A stretch of 64,000 bases of DNA from JBGPTK01 sp041497605 (GCA_041497605.1 JBGQGW010000001.1:1-64000); one strand, 5' to 3'. Shown: positions 9,366-18,528, counted from the first letter of the stretch. Notes: a model not told the origin generated them from the sequence alone. Program-made: numbers and translations.

Positions 9366-9965
9366 TTACAGGTCGCGGCGGCCTTCGAGGGCTTTGAGCA
9401 TAGTGACTTCATCGGCATATTCGAGATCGGAACCGACGGGGATGCCCATGCCAATGCGCGTCACGTGGACGCCGAGAGGCTTCAGCAGCTTTGAAAGATA
9501 CATTGCGGTGGCTTCTCCCTCCGCAGTGGGATTCGTGGCGACGATTATTTCTTCGATGGCGCCGCCCTTCAATCGTTCGATCAGGCTCTTGATTTTGAGT
9601 TGATCCGGCCCAATGCCTTGCAGCGGAGAAAGCGATCCGCCGAGGACATGATAGAGGCCGTCAAACTGGCGCGTCCTTTCGACCGCAACGATATTGGCGG
9701 CTTCTTCGACCACGCAAATTGTTTTTCGGCTGCGGGTAGCGCTGGTGCAGTACTGGCAGGGATCGGCATCGGTGATGTTGTTGCACACCGAGCATTCGCG
9801 GATTTTTTCCTTGGCGTCGCGGATGGCATCGGAAAGGGCGAGCGCCTGTTCGCGGTCGGAGCGCAGGATAAAGAATGCCAGCCGCTGCGCGGTCTTCTGC
9901 CCGATGCCGGGCAGGTGTTTCAGTTCGTCGATCAAGCGCGAAATCGGTTGAGCGTAATCAGGCAT
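9366..9965 (-). CDS. recR: Recombination mediator protein RecR
   Basis: A 199-residue protein of normal length. Domains in order: helix-hairpin-helix (LKHLPGIGQKTAQRLAF, about residues 14-30), a C4 zinc finger (CSVC...CQYC, about 57-72), a Toprim domain (about 80-175) and the C-terminal Walker B-like part (GSDLEYADEVTMLKALEGR). RecR works with RecF and RecO to load RecA on SSB-coated gaps. It lies downstream of ybaB and dnaX in the conserved order dnaX-ybaB-recR. Confidence 0.97.
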   Translation of the reverse strand: MPDYAQPISRLIDELKHLPGIGQKTAQRLAFFILRSDREQALALSDAIRDAKEKIRECSVCNNITDADPCQYCTSATRSRKTICVVEEAANIVAVERTRQFDGLYHVLGGSLSPLQGIGPDQLKIKSLIERLKGGAIEEIIVATNPTAEGEATAMYLSKLLKPLGVHVTRIGMGIPVGSDLEYADEVTMLKALEGRRDL

Positions 9966-10082
9966 TCGATTCTCTTCTTTCTTCGCGGAAAGGATTCTCA
10001 GGCGAGTAGTTCGAATCGCCGCAGCAAGCTAGATTGCCACAATTGGGCTGCTGATAGGAAGGGGCTGGAAGGGACTGTAAAA

Positions 10083-10409
10083 TCAAAACAAGCCGGGAAT
10101 CTTCAAGCCGGCAATTCCAGAAAGCCCACCGGTGATGTCCTTCATCTGATTGGCCATCTCTTCATCGACGCGGCGCGTGGCGTCGTTGACGGCCGCGACG
10201 ATCAAGTCCTGCAACATCTCGGCGTCACGGCTGGCGAACACTTCGGGTTCGATGCGCAGCTCGGTGATGCGCTTCTGGCCGTTCATCTTCACCGTTACCA
10301 TCCCGCCGCCGGCTGAGGCTTCGACGTGCACCTCATTCAGTTGTTTCTCCAGACGTTCCTGCACCTGGCGGAATTGCGAGAGCATCTGTTGCAAGGCTTT
10401 GACTTCCAT
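10083..10409 (-). CDS. ybaB: YbaB/EbfC family nucleoid-associated protein
   Basis: A 108-residue protein. It has the family layout: an N-terminal long helix (LQQMLSQFRQVQERLEKQL), a central beta sheet with GGGMVTVKMNGQKRITELRIEPE, and a C-terminal helix (VNDATRRVDEEMANQMKDITGG). YbaB dimers form tweezer-like clamps that bind DNA. The gene starts three bases after the dnaX stop and precedes recR, the standard order. Confidence 0.96.
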   Translation of the reverse strand: MEVKALQQMLSQFRQVQERLEKQLNEVHVEASAGGGMVTVKMNGQKRITELRIEPEVFASRDAEMLQDLIVAAVNDATRRVDEEMANQMKDITGGLSGIAGLKIPGLF

Positions 10410-10412
10410 GGT

Positions 10413-12248
10413 CTATTCCTCGCTCCGGCGTTTCACTTCCGAAAGGCGCCCGCCGAATCGTTTGAGCATCGCCTGCACGACAGGGTCTTCTTCGAATCGA
10501 GCACGCAGCTCAGCACTGCGTCCCATCGGTGCCCGACCAGTTTCGAGTTTAACACAGACGCGGAGCGGCTGGCCCACCACCTGTGTGAGCACTGTGCGCA
10601 GTTTCTCCATAGGGTCTCGGGCCTGCAACATTTCAGCCAGCGCGCGATTTTCCGGCGGGAAATAGAGCCGCATTTCGCTGCCATCGAGTTCCCAACGACA
10701 TACGTGCTCGACCAGGGACCACAGAAATTTTTGCTGCCCTTGCAGCGCTGCTTTGATCGCATCCACTTGCGCCGCCGCTAATCCACTGGGAGATTGTTCT
10801 GCGGCCTGCGCAACGATTCGGGGCGGCGTAGCGGGGACAGGAGCCGAAGAAGATTGAGAAGAAATAAAAGTTGCCGGAGAAAGCGAGGAACTGCCGGCGC
10901 CATCGCCGCGGCTCGCGCTGTTCGCAATGGGAGAAGCCGTCACCGAGACCTGCGAAACAGGCGTAGATGGCAGGGAGACAGAGATCGAAGGCGGCGCCGA
11001 TGATGGTGGCGCGCCCGAGACCGCCGATGTCCTGTAGGGGGCTGCGGAAGCTGATGCGAGAGCTGAGGACGCAGAGGATGTCCGCGAGCTTCCCGGCTTC
11101 GAGCCCGGTTCGCCGCGAAGTTCGGCGAGCAATTCTTCGAGAGGCGCGAGGCGAGCGGCATTTACCAGCTTCAGCAATCCGATTTCAAGATGCAGCCGCT
11201 GGTCGGGCTTGTGGCGCAGGTCGTCCGAGGTCCACAGCAAAATTTGGAAGAAGCGCGTCAGATCTTCTTCGCTGAATCGCGCGGCCTGACCGGCCAGGCG
11301 CGGGCGTTCGTCGGCGGGAGCGGCGATCAAGTTGGAATCCGCGCCGGAAACGCGGGCGACCAGCAGGTTTCGAAAATGACGAATGGCTTCGCGGCAGAAA
11401 TGATTCAGGTTCTGGCCATCGCTAATCAGGCGATGCACGAGTTCAAGGGCGCGCTGCGCCGATTGCCCGGTAATGGCTTCAACCAATTCGTCGAGGACAC
11501 CTTCATCAACAACTCCGAACAGTTCGCGCACCTGCTGGTCGGTAATTTCGTGCCCGCAATAGGCGATGGCTTGTTCGAGCAGGGAGAGCGCGTCGCGGAG
11601 ACTGCCTTCGGCGGCACGCGCCAGCACCGCGACGGCGCCGGGCTCAATTTTAAGATCTTCTTCCTTCTTGACGATATCGTTGAGCGCGCCGGAAATTTCG
11701 TCAAAGGTGAGCGAACGGAATTGAAAAAGCTGAGCGCGCGATTTGATCGTATCGATCAGATCCTCGGCCTGAGTGGTGGCCAACACGAAGATCACCTGGT
11801 CGGGCGGCTCTTCGAGGGTTTTCAGCAGCGCGTTCGAGGCTTCGCCGGTGAGCTGATGCGCCTCGTCGAGAATGACGACTTTGAAGCGGCTGGAGGCGGG
11901 GGCGTAACGCACCATTTCGCGCAGTTCGCGAATCTGGTCGATACCTCGATTGGAGGCCGCGTCGATTTCGAGCACATCGAGCGAAGTGCCGGCTGAGATT
12001 TCATGGCAGGAGGAGCATTCATTGCATGGCTGGGGAGATTTGCCCTGGGTTTTTTCGCAGTTCAGGGCCTTTGCCAGGATGCGCGCGGTGGTGGTCTTGC
12101 CCACGCCGCGCACGCCGGAAAAAATATAGGCGTGGGCCACGCGGCCGGTGCGGATGGCATTCTCCAGAGTTTGCGTGACGTGCCGCTGGCCGATGACCTC
12201 AGCGAATGTTTGCGGCCGCCACTTTCGCGCGATGACCTGGTAGCTCAT
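10413..12248 (-). CDS. dnaX: DNA polymerase III subunit gamma/tau
   Basis: A 611-residue clamp-loader ATPase. Visible parts: Walker A GVRGVGKTT near residue 45-53, the four-cysteine zinc module (CEKTQ...CNECSSC), Walker B VVILDEAH, the SRC-like segment (TIKSRAQLFQFR), the oligomerisation domain III, then a Ser/Ala/Pro-rich linker (about residues 375-480) and a C-terminal domain that should bind the polymerase. I see no obvious slippery heptamer that would make a separate gamma form. The ATG at 12248 lies 39 bases after the SRP RNA gene. Confidence 0.97.
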   Translation of the reverse strand: MSYQVIARKWRPQTFAEVIGQRHVTQTLENAIRTGRVAHAYIFSGVRGVGKTTTARILAKALNCEKTQGKSPQPCNECSSCHEISAGTSLDVLEIDAASNRGIDQIRELREMVRYAPASSRFKVVILDEAHQLTGEASNALLKTLEEPPDQVIFVLATTQAEDLIDTIKSRAQLFQFRSLTFDEISGALNDIVKKEEDLKIEPGAVAVLARAAEGSLRDALSLLEQAIAYCGHEITDQQVRELFGVVDEGVLDELVEAITGQSAQRALELVHRLISDGQNLNHFCREAIRHFRNLLVARVSGADSNLIAAPADERPRLAGQAARFSEEDLTRFFQILLWTSDDLRHKPDQRLHLEIGLLKLVNAARLAPLEELLAELRGEPGSKPGSSRTSSASSALASASAAPYRTSAVSGAPPSSAPPSISVSLPSTPVSQVSVTASPIANSASRGDGAGSSSLSPATFISSQSSSAPVPATPPRIVAQAAEQSPSGLAAAQVDAIKAALQGQQKFLWSLVEHVCRWELDGSEMRLYFPPENRALAEMLQARDPMEKLRTVLTQVVGQPLRVCVKLETGRAPMGRSAELRARFEEDPVVQAMLKRFGGRLSEVKRRSEE

Positions 12249-12286
12249 GTTTGTGGGAGTGCAGCTTCGTTCGCCAGGCGATCAGA

Positions 12287-12390
12287 GGAACTTCGGGTAC
12301 TCCGCGGCACACGAAACTGACCCGTTACCGTTGCTCCCTTCCGGGCCTGGCGGGGTTCACGGGGAATCGTTGCACAGAGCCCGAAGTTCC
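12287..12390 (-). ncRNA. ffs: Signal recognition particle RNA (4.5S-type, small bacterial)
   Basis: On the minus strand the core reads GCCAGGCCCGGAAGGGAGCA, containing the universal SRP helix 8 asymmetric loop and GGAA tetraloop. The two ends, GGAACTTCGGG and CCCGAAGTTCC, pair perfectly over 11 bases, closing a single long hairpin of about 104 nt. The RNA binds Ffh and guides membrane-protein targeting. Its place just upstream of dnaX is seen in many bacteria. Ends are set from the terminal helix, so mature termini may differ by a few bases. Confidence 0.93.
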
Positions 12391-12872
12391 ACGAATCGGC
12401 AACCACTCGGAAAAAATTTGTGAGTGGATGCAAGACGCAGTCTAGCACAGGCTCGCAGTCTGAGAAAGTTAACCACGGTTGGTTCATTGAGCGCGGAATG
12501 AATGCTGCAGCTCACGTCCCGGCCAGGCCTGATCGAGGCCATAACGGACGAGAGGACATCCATCGTGCGAGTTCAAAATCCTCAGGCCAGGAGTGACGCA
12601 CAACGTCACGCCGGGACCTGAGCTACAGAGGCTGAATTCCACCGGGTGTTGCTTAGGAACCAAACATCTTGATTTTCATGCAACGTTTTCCCGCGTTGGG
12701 GTATCTTATCGCCCGGGTAGCATCCTCCACACCCGACCCGCTGCGCCAGCGGACCATCCCACGAAAAGGGATCAACATCCGTGTCTCACGACATGGAACA
12801 TCTTTTGCCCGCCAAGGCGGGCAAGGCAACACTTCGTTCGCCCGAGCGGACCAAGACTACAGGGAGGAAGAC
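12391..12872. other. Intergenic region between SRP RNA and a secreted protein gene
   Basis: About 480 bases between divergent units. It should hold the promoter of the SRP RNA/dnaX unit (minus strand) and of the plus-strand secreted protein. I could not pick a convincing -35/-10 pair for either. The only clear structure is the short perfect palindrome at 12805-12824. Plus-strand reading frames upstream of 12873 lack protein-like composition. Confidence 0.5.
12805..12824 (+). repeat. Perfect palindromic hairpin in the leader of the secreted-protein gene
   Basis: TTGCCCGCC-AA-GGCGGGCAA: 9-base arms separated by two bases, so effectively an 8-bp stem with a four-base loop. It lies 49 bases upstream of the ATG. 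There is no T-run, so it is not a standard terminator; it could be a dispersed repeat or an operator. Confidence 0.5.
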
Positions 12873-13559
12873 ATGAAGCGTTCGGTCAGTTTCGTTGCTG
12901 CGGTGATGCTGATCCTCTTGATCACTCCAGCGGTTCACGCACAATCCACACAAGTGATGCAAGGCACGCAAATCAGGCTCGTGCTGCTGAATGGAATGAG
13001 CACGAGTGTGGCACGCGATGGCGATCCGTTCACGGCGCAAGTGGCGGAACCGGTGTTTCTGGGAAATCAATTAATCCTTCCCGCAGGCACCAAGGTCCAC
13101 GGAGTCGTGGGGAGCATCGTGCGTCCCAAGCACTTCGCACTTTTCCGCGGGCAGGCCTCGATGAGCCTGCAGTTCAAGTCACTCGAAATCGAGAGCCGGA
13201 TCATTCCCGCGCAGATGAGCATTTTGCAGATCTATAACGCCACGGCCGACGGCAACAAACAGCGCAAAGACCTGCACACGGTGGAAGGCGCCGTGGTGGA
13301 AGAGAAGCGGGACATCAAGGGCGTGGTCACCGCCGTGGCAATGGGGGGTGGCGGCGGCACCGTGGTGGGCGCAATCTTCAGCAATGCGATCCGTGGATTG
13401 GCGATCGGTTTGATCGGCGGCACGGCCTATGTTGTCCAGAAGAAGGGCAAGGAAGTCGAATTGCCGGCGCAAACCGGAATACTGGTTCGACTCGATGGAA
13501 CGGTTTCGGTGCCAGTCGTGACTGCGCAAGCAGGCGCCTACACGAACGGCGATCGGTAG
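12873..13559 (+). CDS. Secreted protein of unknown function with glycine-zipper segment
   Basis: A 228-residue protein from the ATG at 12873, chosen because AGGGAGGA lies 5-12 bases upstream and a signal peptide (cleavage after AVHA, about residue 23) follows directly. The mature N-terminal part has a GTQIRLVLLNGMSTSVARDGD segment, then VAEPVFLGNQLILPAGTKVHGVV, a beta-rich module I associate with acidobacterial periplasmic proteins of unknown role. Around residues 148-182 a Gly-rich hydrophobic run (MGGGGG..., GLAIGLIGG) resembles a glycine zipper that could insert in the outer membrane. Single gene, flanked by minus-strand genes. Confidence 0.7.
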   Translation: MKRSVSFVAAVMLILLITPAVHAQSTQVMQGTQIRLVLLNGMSTSVARDGDPFTAQVAEPVFLGNQLILPAGTKVHGVVGSIVRPKHFALFRGQASMSLQFKSLEIESRIIPAQMSILQIYNATADGNKQRKDLHTVEGAVVEEKRDIKGVVTAVAMGGGGGTVVGAIFSNAIRGLAIGLIGGTAYVVQKKGKEVELPAQTGILVRLDGTVSVPVVTAQAGAYTNGDR

Positions 13560-13733
13560 ATCATTAGTAGAGGAAGAGCAATAAAAACGATAAGGTGGAA
13601 TTTCCTCGCCACGCCGACTTCCGGCGCTGGCGAAGGTAGTGTCTCTGTACGTGCGGAGACTGGCCGTGGTTGGGGGGGGAAGCGGCGCGTCATTCGCTCG
13701 GGCGATTGGCGCGCCGCAGGGGGGAAATGCAAG

Positions 13734-14150
13734 TTAGGCCACCGGGGTGGGGTGCCTCCTCGCAGGCGGGAAAGCGGCATACCAAAGATCTTCGGTCTGA
13801 ACCTTTATTGCAGCCATCAGCCACCCGTCGGGCGTCGCATCCATCCTGACGAGGTGGAAGAGAAGTGGACGGTCCGGCAGCGTCTCCGCTGAATTTCTGC
13901 TGATCAATTTCACGGCGAGCTCAACGGTTCGATCTGGTTCTGTTCTCAGGTGGAAGCTACAGCCATTCGGGCTGACGTCGGTTGTGACCGTCAGCTCCTT
14001 GAAGAATCGACCATGACAATCGAAGCCTGAAACTTCGATGGGGAACGACAAGGGAAGCCGCTTTTCGCGACGGCGTTCGAGAATAGCCTCGTTTGCTGCT
14101 TCTTCCAGTTCCGCGATTTCTCTCATTGTCATGTGCTGAGCAGGGAACAT
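13734..14150 (-). CDS. PilZ domain protein
   Basis: About 138 residues: a short helix rich in Glu, then the PilZ signature RRREKR followed some 28 residues later by DVSPNG (D/NxSxxG), both needed for c-di-GMP binding, and a beta-barrel remainder. It ends with Trp/Phe-rich WYAAFPPARR. The start is uncertain: TTG 14219, ATG 14150 and ATG 14132 are all in frame and none has a clear ribosome site. I give 14150. It lies downstream of the sigma54 activator gene on the same strand with a gap of about 140 bases, so co-transcription is possible. Confidence 0.82.
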   Translation of the reverse strand: MFPAQHMTMREIAELEEAANEAILERRREKRLPLSFPIEVSGFDCHGRFFKELTVTTDVSPNGCSFHLRTEPDRTVELAVKLISRNSAETLPDRPLLFHLVRMDATPDGWLMAAIKVQTEDLWYAAFPPARRHPTPVA

Positions 14151-14285
14151 GCACTTGTGTCGCCAAGGGGCCGGCAGCGCATCCATTGAATTTGGGGGAG
14201 ATACCCGTTGATGCCCCAAAGCAGAATGGCGCGGATGGAAACGCCGTTTGCTTCTGAAACAGCGCTATCGGCCTGCCGCAAGCCA

Positions 14286-15701
14286 TCATGATGCGGATTT
14301 GCTAAGAGCCGCCTGCTGCCCGCGCTTCAGAAATCGATAAAGACTGGTGCGGCCGATCCCCAGAATTTGAGATGCGCGCACACGATTGCCGCTGCACATT
14401 TCGAGCACGCGCTGGATGTGAATGCGGCGAATTTCATCGAGCGGCAAGGGGCGCCAGGCCTCGTCATTGCGCAGGGGCCCGGCGGTGGGGTGCTGCAGAT
14501 TCTTGGGCAGGTCGGCGACGTCGATAAACTCGGTGACGGCGGTGATGGCGGCGCTGGAAATTACGTTTTCAAGCTCGCGAACATTTCCCGGCCAATTGTG
14601 CTGAAGTAGGACTGCCTGAGCACGACGAGTGAGACCCTGAAATGATTTGCCATATGCTTCGTTGTATTTTCGCAGGAAGAAGTGCACCAGCACGGGAATA
14701 TCGTCCAGGCGCTGGGCCAAGCTGGGAACGCGAATTTCAATGGTGCTAAGGCGGTAGAAAAGATCTTCCCGGAAGCGGCCGGCCAGGACTTCGGCGCGCA
14801 GATCGCGGTTGGTGGCGGCGATGAGGCGAACGTCCACATTTCTTACCTCCGGCGAACCGACGCGCTGAATTTCGCGATTTTGAATTACGCGCAGCAGCTT
14901 GGCCTGCATGCTGAGCGAGGTTTCTCCCACTTCGTCCAGGAAAACCGTGCCATGATCTGCGTATTCGAATAGACCGGGACGAGTGTCCGTCGCTCCCGTG
15001 AACGAGCCACGCATGTGACCGAAGAGCTGGCTTTCGAGCAGGGTATCCACCATCGCTGAACAGTTGCAAACCGCGAAGCGGTTTTGCGCCACCGGACTCA
15101 TCTGGTGGAGCGCCCGCGCTACCAGCTCCTTGCCCGAGCCCGTGGGGCCGCTGATCAGCGCGTTGGTGTAGTGTTTGGCAATTTTTCGGGTCAGTTCGAA
15201 AACTTCCAGCATGACGGGACTCTTGCCGACGATTCCGTGGAATTCGAGGTTGTTGAGCAACTGCTCTTCAAGTTCGCGAATCTGGCGGCGTTGCGTGAAA
15301 AGTTCCGCCAGCTCATCGAGTGACCTCAACAGGCGTGTGTGATCGAGCGGCTTGCAAAGGTAATCATAGGCGCCGCGTTTGACCGCTTCGATGGCCGAAT
15401 CGACGGAATACATGCCGGTGACGAGAATCACGTAGACGCCAGGGTCGATTTGCAGTGATTTTTCGAGGAATGCGAACCCGTCGATTCCCGGCATGCGCAG
15501 GTCTGCGAGTGCAACTCGACAAAGCCCTGCGCGGATTTGTTGCAGAGCTTCCGTAGCGTCTGTAGTGCCGATGACCGGGAAGCCGAGTTTCTGAAGTCGA
15601 GTCGTAAGCAGTTCGACGGCGTCGGGTTCGTCGTCGAGCACACAAATGGGGAGGTTTTTGCGGAGCAGGTCTTTAGTTGGAACTTCAGCGATTTGGGCCA
15701 T
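14286..15701 (-). CDS. NtrC-type sigma54-dependent response regulator
   Basis: A 471-residue activator in three parts. The receiver (residues 17-130) has acidic pocket DDE, phosphoacceptor in LADLRMPGIDG and lysine in LCKPLDH. The AAA+ domain (about 150-375) has Walker A GPTGSGKE, the sigma54 loop GSFTGA (a common variant of GAFTGA), Walker B VFLDEVGE and the R-fingers. A Fis-type helix-turn-helix follows (NRVRASQILGIGRTSLYRFLKR, about 435-460). No kinase gene is adjacent. A TGGCAC/GTGCCA palindrome sits immediately upstream. The target is unknown; the next gene is a PilZ protein. Confidence 0.93.
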   Translation of the reverse strand: MAQIAEVPTKDLLRKNLPICVLDDEPDAVELLTTRLQKLGFPVIGTTDATEALQQIRAGLCRVALADLRMPGIDGFAFLEKSLQIDPGVYVILVTGMYSVDSAIEAVKRGAYDYLCKPLDHTRLLRSLDELAELFTQRRQIRELEEQLLNNLEFHGIVGKSPVMLEVFELTRKIAKHYTNALISGPTGSGKELVARALHQMSPVAQNRFAVCNCSAMVDTLLESQLFGHMRGSFTGATDTRPGLFEYADHGTVFLDEVGETSLSMQAKLLRVIQNREIQRVGSPEVRNVDVRLIAATNRDLRAEVLAGRFREDLFYRLSTIEIRVPSLAQRLDDIPVLVHFFLRKYNEAYGKSFQGLTRRAQAVLLQHNWPGNVRELENVISSAAITAVTEFIDVADLPKNLQHPTAGPLRNDEAWRPLPLDEIRRIHIQRVLEMCSGNRVRASQILGIGRTSLYRFLKRGQQAALSKSAS

Positions 15702-15713
15702 GATTCAATTACA

Positions 15714-15730
15714 TGGCACGCCATGTGCCA
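15714..15730. promoter_or_regulatory. Palindromic sigma54-like -24/-12 element or operator
   Basis: TGGCACGCCATGTGCCA: 6-base arms TGGCAC/GTGCCA around a five-base centre. On both strands it gives GG-N10-GC, the sigma54 spacing; on the plus strand it matches TGGCACG-N4-TTGC except for the first T. Read on the minus strand, a transcript would begin only 2-3 bases before the ATG at 15701. It may instead be the binding site of the adjacent activator. Confidence 0.4.
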
Positions 15731-15994
15731 CATGCGCCTGTGCGGGTTCGGTCTCGGTGGGTGGATGAAGAGAAATGATTTGAGAGAGTTCGGTTGTTGT
15801 TTAAGAGTTGTAGGGAGAATGAATTAAAGAAGATTTCGTAAATTTGTTGAGCACGGAGGCGCGGAAACGGAATTCGGCGAGATGGAGCGTAGCCTGCGCA
15901 GTTCGTGCCGAACCGGAACTCCAGTTTCAAGAGGGGCCGAGTGCGAAATTCGAAAAGGAACCCCAAGCGTTAGCGAAGCTGGTACGCTGTCACT

Positions 15995-16342
15995 TTAACA
16001 GGCCGGACTTTCTTCGCGAGTTAGAATCGTCGCAGGCACGGAATTCCGCCTCTGGCCGCGGGGATGCAATTGAATCAGAGTGGCCTCCGCTCGATTCTGT
16101 TCGTCAGGAGAGCCGATTGTCTTAACTTGAAAGGCGACCGGCAAATTCCTGTTGGGCGAAAGCGGTTGAGACAAGCGGACGAAGACAATTGTGCCTTCGC
16201 GGATTGCATTGCGCAGGGCGACTTTCCTTGTTCCTTCCCGGGCCCAATCCAGCGTCGAGCTTTCCACGAAGAAATTTTCTAAATGATCCCATCCGGAGAC
16301 TTCCACAAGATAGCTGGACTGGTCGGCGCTCTTCCAATTCAT
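15995..16342 (-). CDS. Small PilZ-like protein, conserved in acidobacteria
   Basis: A 115-residue protein with a well-placed AGAGG 8 bases before the ATG. The segment YLVEVSGWDHLENFFVESSTL, followed by IVFVRLSQPL and FQVKTIG, is the beta-barrel pattern I associate with acidobacterial PilZ-fold proteins, but no RxxxR or D/NxSxxG motif is seen. It therefore probably does not bind c-di-GMP. It lies alone between the sigma54 activator and a protease gene. Family assignment rests on pattern memory only. Confidence 0.6.
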   Translation of the reverse strand: MNWKSADQSSYLVEVSGWDHLENFFVESSTLDWAREGTRKVALRNAIREGTIVFVRLSQPLSPNRNLPVAFQVKTIGSPDEQNRAEATLIQLHPRGQRRNSVPATILTREESPAC

Positions 16343-16543
16343 GGCATTACCTCTAACCTTTTAAATGCAGATGCAATGCCAAAGGGCAAGTGGCCGGGCG
16401 CATTCTACGGCAAGCAGTTAGCAGCAAATTGAAGGAAGTGGAAGACGAAGGGAAGCTCGCAATTCAATACAGATGTGCGGAATTGAATCAACACTTTCCG
16501 GTGTTGCAGTCCTTAGCAAAGGAGGGTTTTCAAAGAGAGGGAA

Positions 16544-17254
16544 TTAGCCGTAATGCGCGCCGGAATAAAGTAGATTCAGCGCGAGCGTGAAAATAATCCC
16601 GAACACTTTATCGAAGAGAACCCAAGAAACGAGAAGGCCGAGCATGCCAAAGCCCTGTTGAGACGTCCAGCTTAGATATCTCAGGCCCATTTTTTCGCTC
16701 ATCAGCAGAGTAATTCCAGTGCGGCCATCGAGCGGCGGCACGGGCAGTAGATTGAACGTTCCCAGAACGAGATTGAGCACGAACAGAATGCTGAGGAAAG
16801 TGGCGGCGAAAGAAGCCCCGCCTGGCGTGACGGCTTCGGTAATGTTCGTGAACGAGAAATTGACTGGTTCGGGATTCTGAAAGATTCCGAATGCCATGCC
16901 GAGCCGAATTGCCGCGCCCGCCAACAGGAGCAGCGTAAAATTAGCGGCGGGACCCGCCAGGGCCATCCAAGCAGCGCGTCGAGGATAGCGCTGTTGCCAA
17001 AGAGGATCATAAGGTGCGCTCGCCCATCCGATCATCCAGCCGCCCCAAATATATGAAAGGAGAGGCACAACGATCGTTCCGAATGGCTCTCGCCGCATAT
17101 GGGGAATGGGATTTAAACTGGCTTGACCGCCGTGAGATGCAGTGAAGTCTCCCCCCAATTTAGCGGCCAGCGCATGCGCTCCCTCATGGCAGGTTGTGGA
17201 AAACAGGAAAACAATGTACCAAATGGCGCCGATAGCAAGATTGGGAGAGTGCAT
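16544..17254 (-). CDS. Site-2 protease family (M50) membrane metalloprotease
   Basis: A 236-residue membrane protein. The zinc motif HEGAH is at residues 23-27 in the first membrane segment, and the second motif FNLLPVPPLDG (NxxPxxPLDG) supplies the third ligand. Between them lie the membrane segments typical of short S2P proteins without PDZ or CBS domains. Such enzymes cut membrane-bound substrates, often anti-sigma factors. The substrate is unknown and the neighbours give no clue. Confidence 0.9.
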   Translation of the reverse strand: MHSPNLAIGAIWYIVFLFSTTCHEGAHALAAKLGGDFTASHGGQASLNPIPHMRREPFGTIVVPLLSYIWGGWMIGWASAPYDPLWQQRYPRRAAWMALAGPAANFTLLLLAGAAIRLGMAFGIFQNPEPVNFSFTNITEAVTPGGASFAATFLSILFVLNLVLGTFNLLPVPPLDGRTGITLLMSEKMGLRYLSWTSQQGFGMLGLLVSWVLFDKVFGIIFTLALNLLYSGAHYG

Positions 17255-17425
17255 GGATGTTTAGACTATATGTTTTTCATTGGCAGGCGCAAGCCTGTGG
17301 AAAACGTGGTAGCAAAAGGTTTCCAAAAGTGAAAATTGCTTGACAAGAGAGATAGCGAGGATTAGTCTCGCCCACCTAGCAACAAGTTGTGTCCAAAACT
17401 CGGACATCACACCGGAGAAAATGTC

Positions 17426-17584
17426 GTGCCAGGCCGACGGAAACCACGCCCCGTTCAATCGGTTTCGTCTGACCGCGAGCTTGAGAGCTTGCTGCGCCGA
17501 GCGGAGCAGTACTTCAAGAACCGCCGCATGCAGGTTGTAGCCGCGGAGTCACAACGTAAAAAGAAGCGATCGACCGCCGCGTAG
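17426..17584 (+). CDS. Possible small basic protein
   Basis: A 52-residue reading frame from GTG 17426 with GGAG 8 bases upstream. The product has a heptad-like middle (RELESLLRRAEQYFKNRR) and a Lys/Arg-rich tail (QRKKKRSTAA). The composition is protein-like, but length and isolation leave it doubtful. It fills most of a gap of about 380 bases between minus-strand genes. No family recognised. Confidence 0.35.
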   Translation: MPGRRKPRPVQSVSSDRELESLLRRAEQYFKNRRMQVVAAESQRKKKRSTAA

Positions 17585-17632
17585 ATCGCTCCCCCGAGAT
17601 CTGAATCGTTGTATCTGGCAGTTCCCACAGGT

Positions 17633-18292
17633 TTAGTCCTCAGTTGGTATTCCGTAGAGAGTCAACAAAGTCGAGATGTGAGTAGGATTGCTTCCGCGTG
17701 CCGCCTGTCGCTCGGCTCCGCTAAACATCGAGCGCAATGCGCGAATGACCCAGCGGATCAAGATGACGACTGCGGCGAGGAACGCAACAACGATTCCCGC
17801 CGCCCAATAGGGATGCCGCGCCGCAAGCCACAGGAGGAAAACCGCAAAGACGTCTTCACTGAAGCTGAGGGCGATATTCGAGAACGGCTCGGGGGACGGC
17901 GTCATTGCAGCGCGAACGGCCGTCTTGCCCCCGTGAGCAGCCAATGCAACCAGCGCACCGAGCAAGCCGCTGAGCAGTTGCATCGGCGGAGACAGATTGG
18001 CCGAAGCCTGGTAAGCAATCAGAGCCGCAACCGGAATGCGGACAAATGTTTGCAGAGCATTCCACAAGAGATCGAAGACCGGAATCTTGTCGGCGAAGAG
18101 TTCGACCAGAAACAAGGCAACACAGGCCCCAATCACGTACCTATTAAATAGGAGATGCAAGGAAGGCGGCAGGGGCAACAGATTGACGCGCGCCAGTATT
18201 CCCAGCGTGGCCACGGTGGCATAAACATTCAGGCCCGCGGCGAAACTGATAGTCACAAGAAGGGCCAGAAGCGTATCGCTTGAAAACGCCAT
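17633..18292 (-). CDS. DUF4126 family membrane protein
   Basis: A 219-residue protein with about five to six hydrophobic segments. The N-terminus (LLVTISFAAGLNVYATV) and the SFSEDVFAVFLLWLAARHP region fit the DUF4126 family of unknown function. It starts ATG at 18292 and has no partner in a close operon. Confidence 0.75.
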   Translation of the reverse strand: MAFSSDTLLALLVTISFAAGLNVYATVATLGILARVNLLPLPPSLHLLFNRYVIGACVALFLVELFADKIPVFDLLWNALQTFVRIPVAALIAYQASANLSPPMQLLSGLLGALVALAAHGGKTAVRAAMTPSPEPFSNIALSFSEDVFAVFLLWLAARHPYWAAGIVVAFLAAVVILIRWVIRALRSMFSGAERQAARGSNPTHISTLLTLYGIPTED

Positions 18293-18453
18293 AGTGAACT
18301 CAGGATACCAGCAATATCAGGGGGCGACTTTTGGATTTGATCTTGCGGCAGTTAGGGCGAGACCGCTCAGCATTCGTAGATTCTGGATTTGTAGAACTTG
18401 AGTGGAATGGTGGAGTCAATCTTCATGCGGCTGAGCGCCGTGGAGAGAAGACG

Positions 18454-18528
18454 TGGCTCCCGGGCCTGGACTCGAACCAGGATAACCAGCTCCAAAGGCT
18501 GGCGTGCTACCGATTGCACTACCCGGGA
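18454..18528 (-). tRNA. tRNA-Gln (anticodon TTG)
   Basis: A complete 75-nt cloverleaf including encoded CCA. The acceptor stem pairs TCCCGGG with CCCGGGA; the D stem is GTGC/GCAC; the anticodon stem CCAGC/GCTGG encloses loop CTTTGGA with anticodon TTG (bases 18493-18495, read on the minus strand); the T arm is CCTGG-TTCGAGT-CCAGG. Nothing suggests use as an integration site. Confidence 0.95.
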
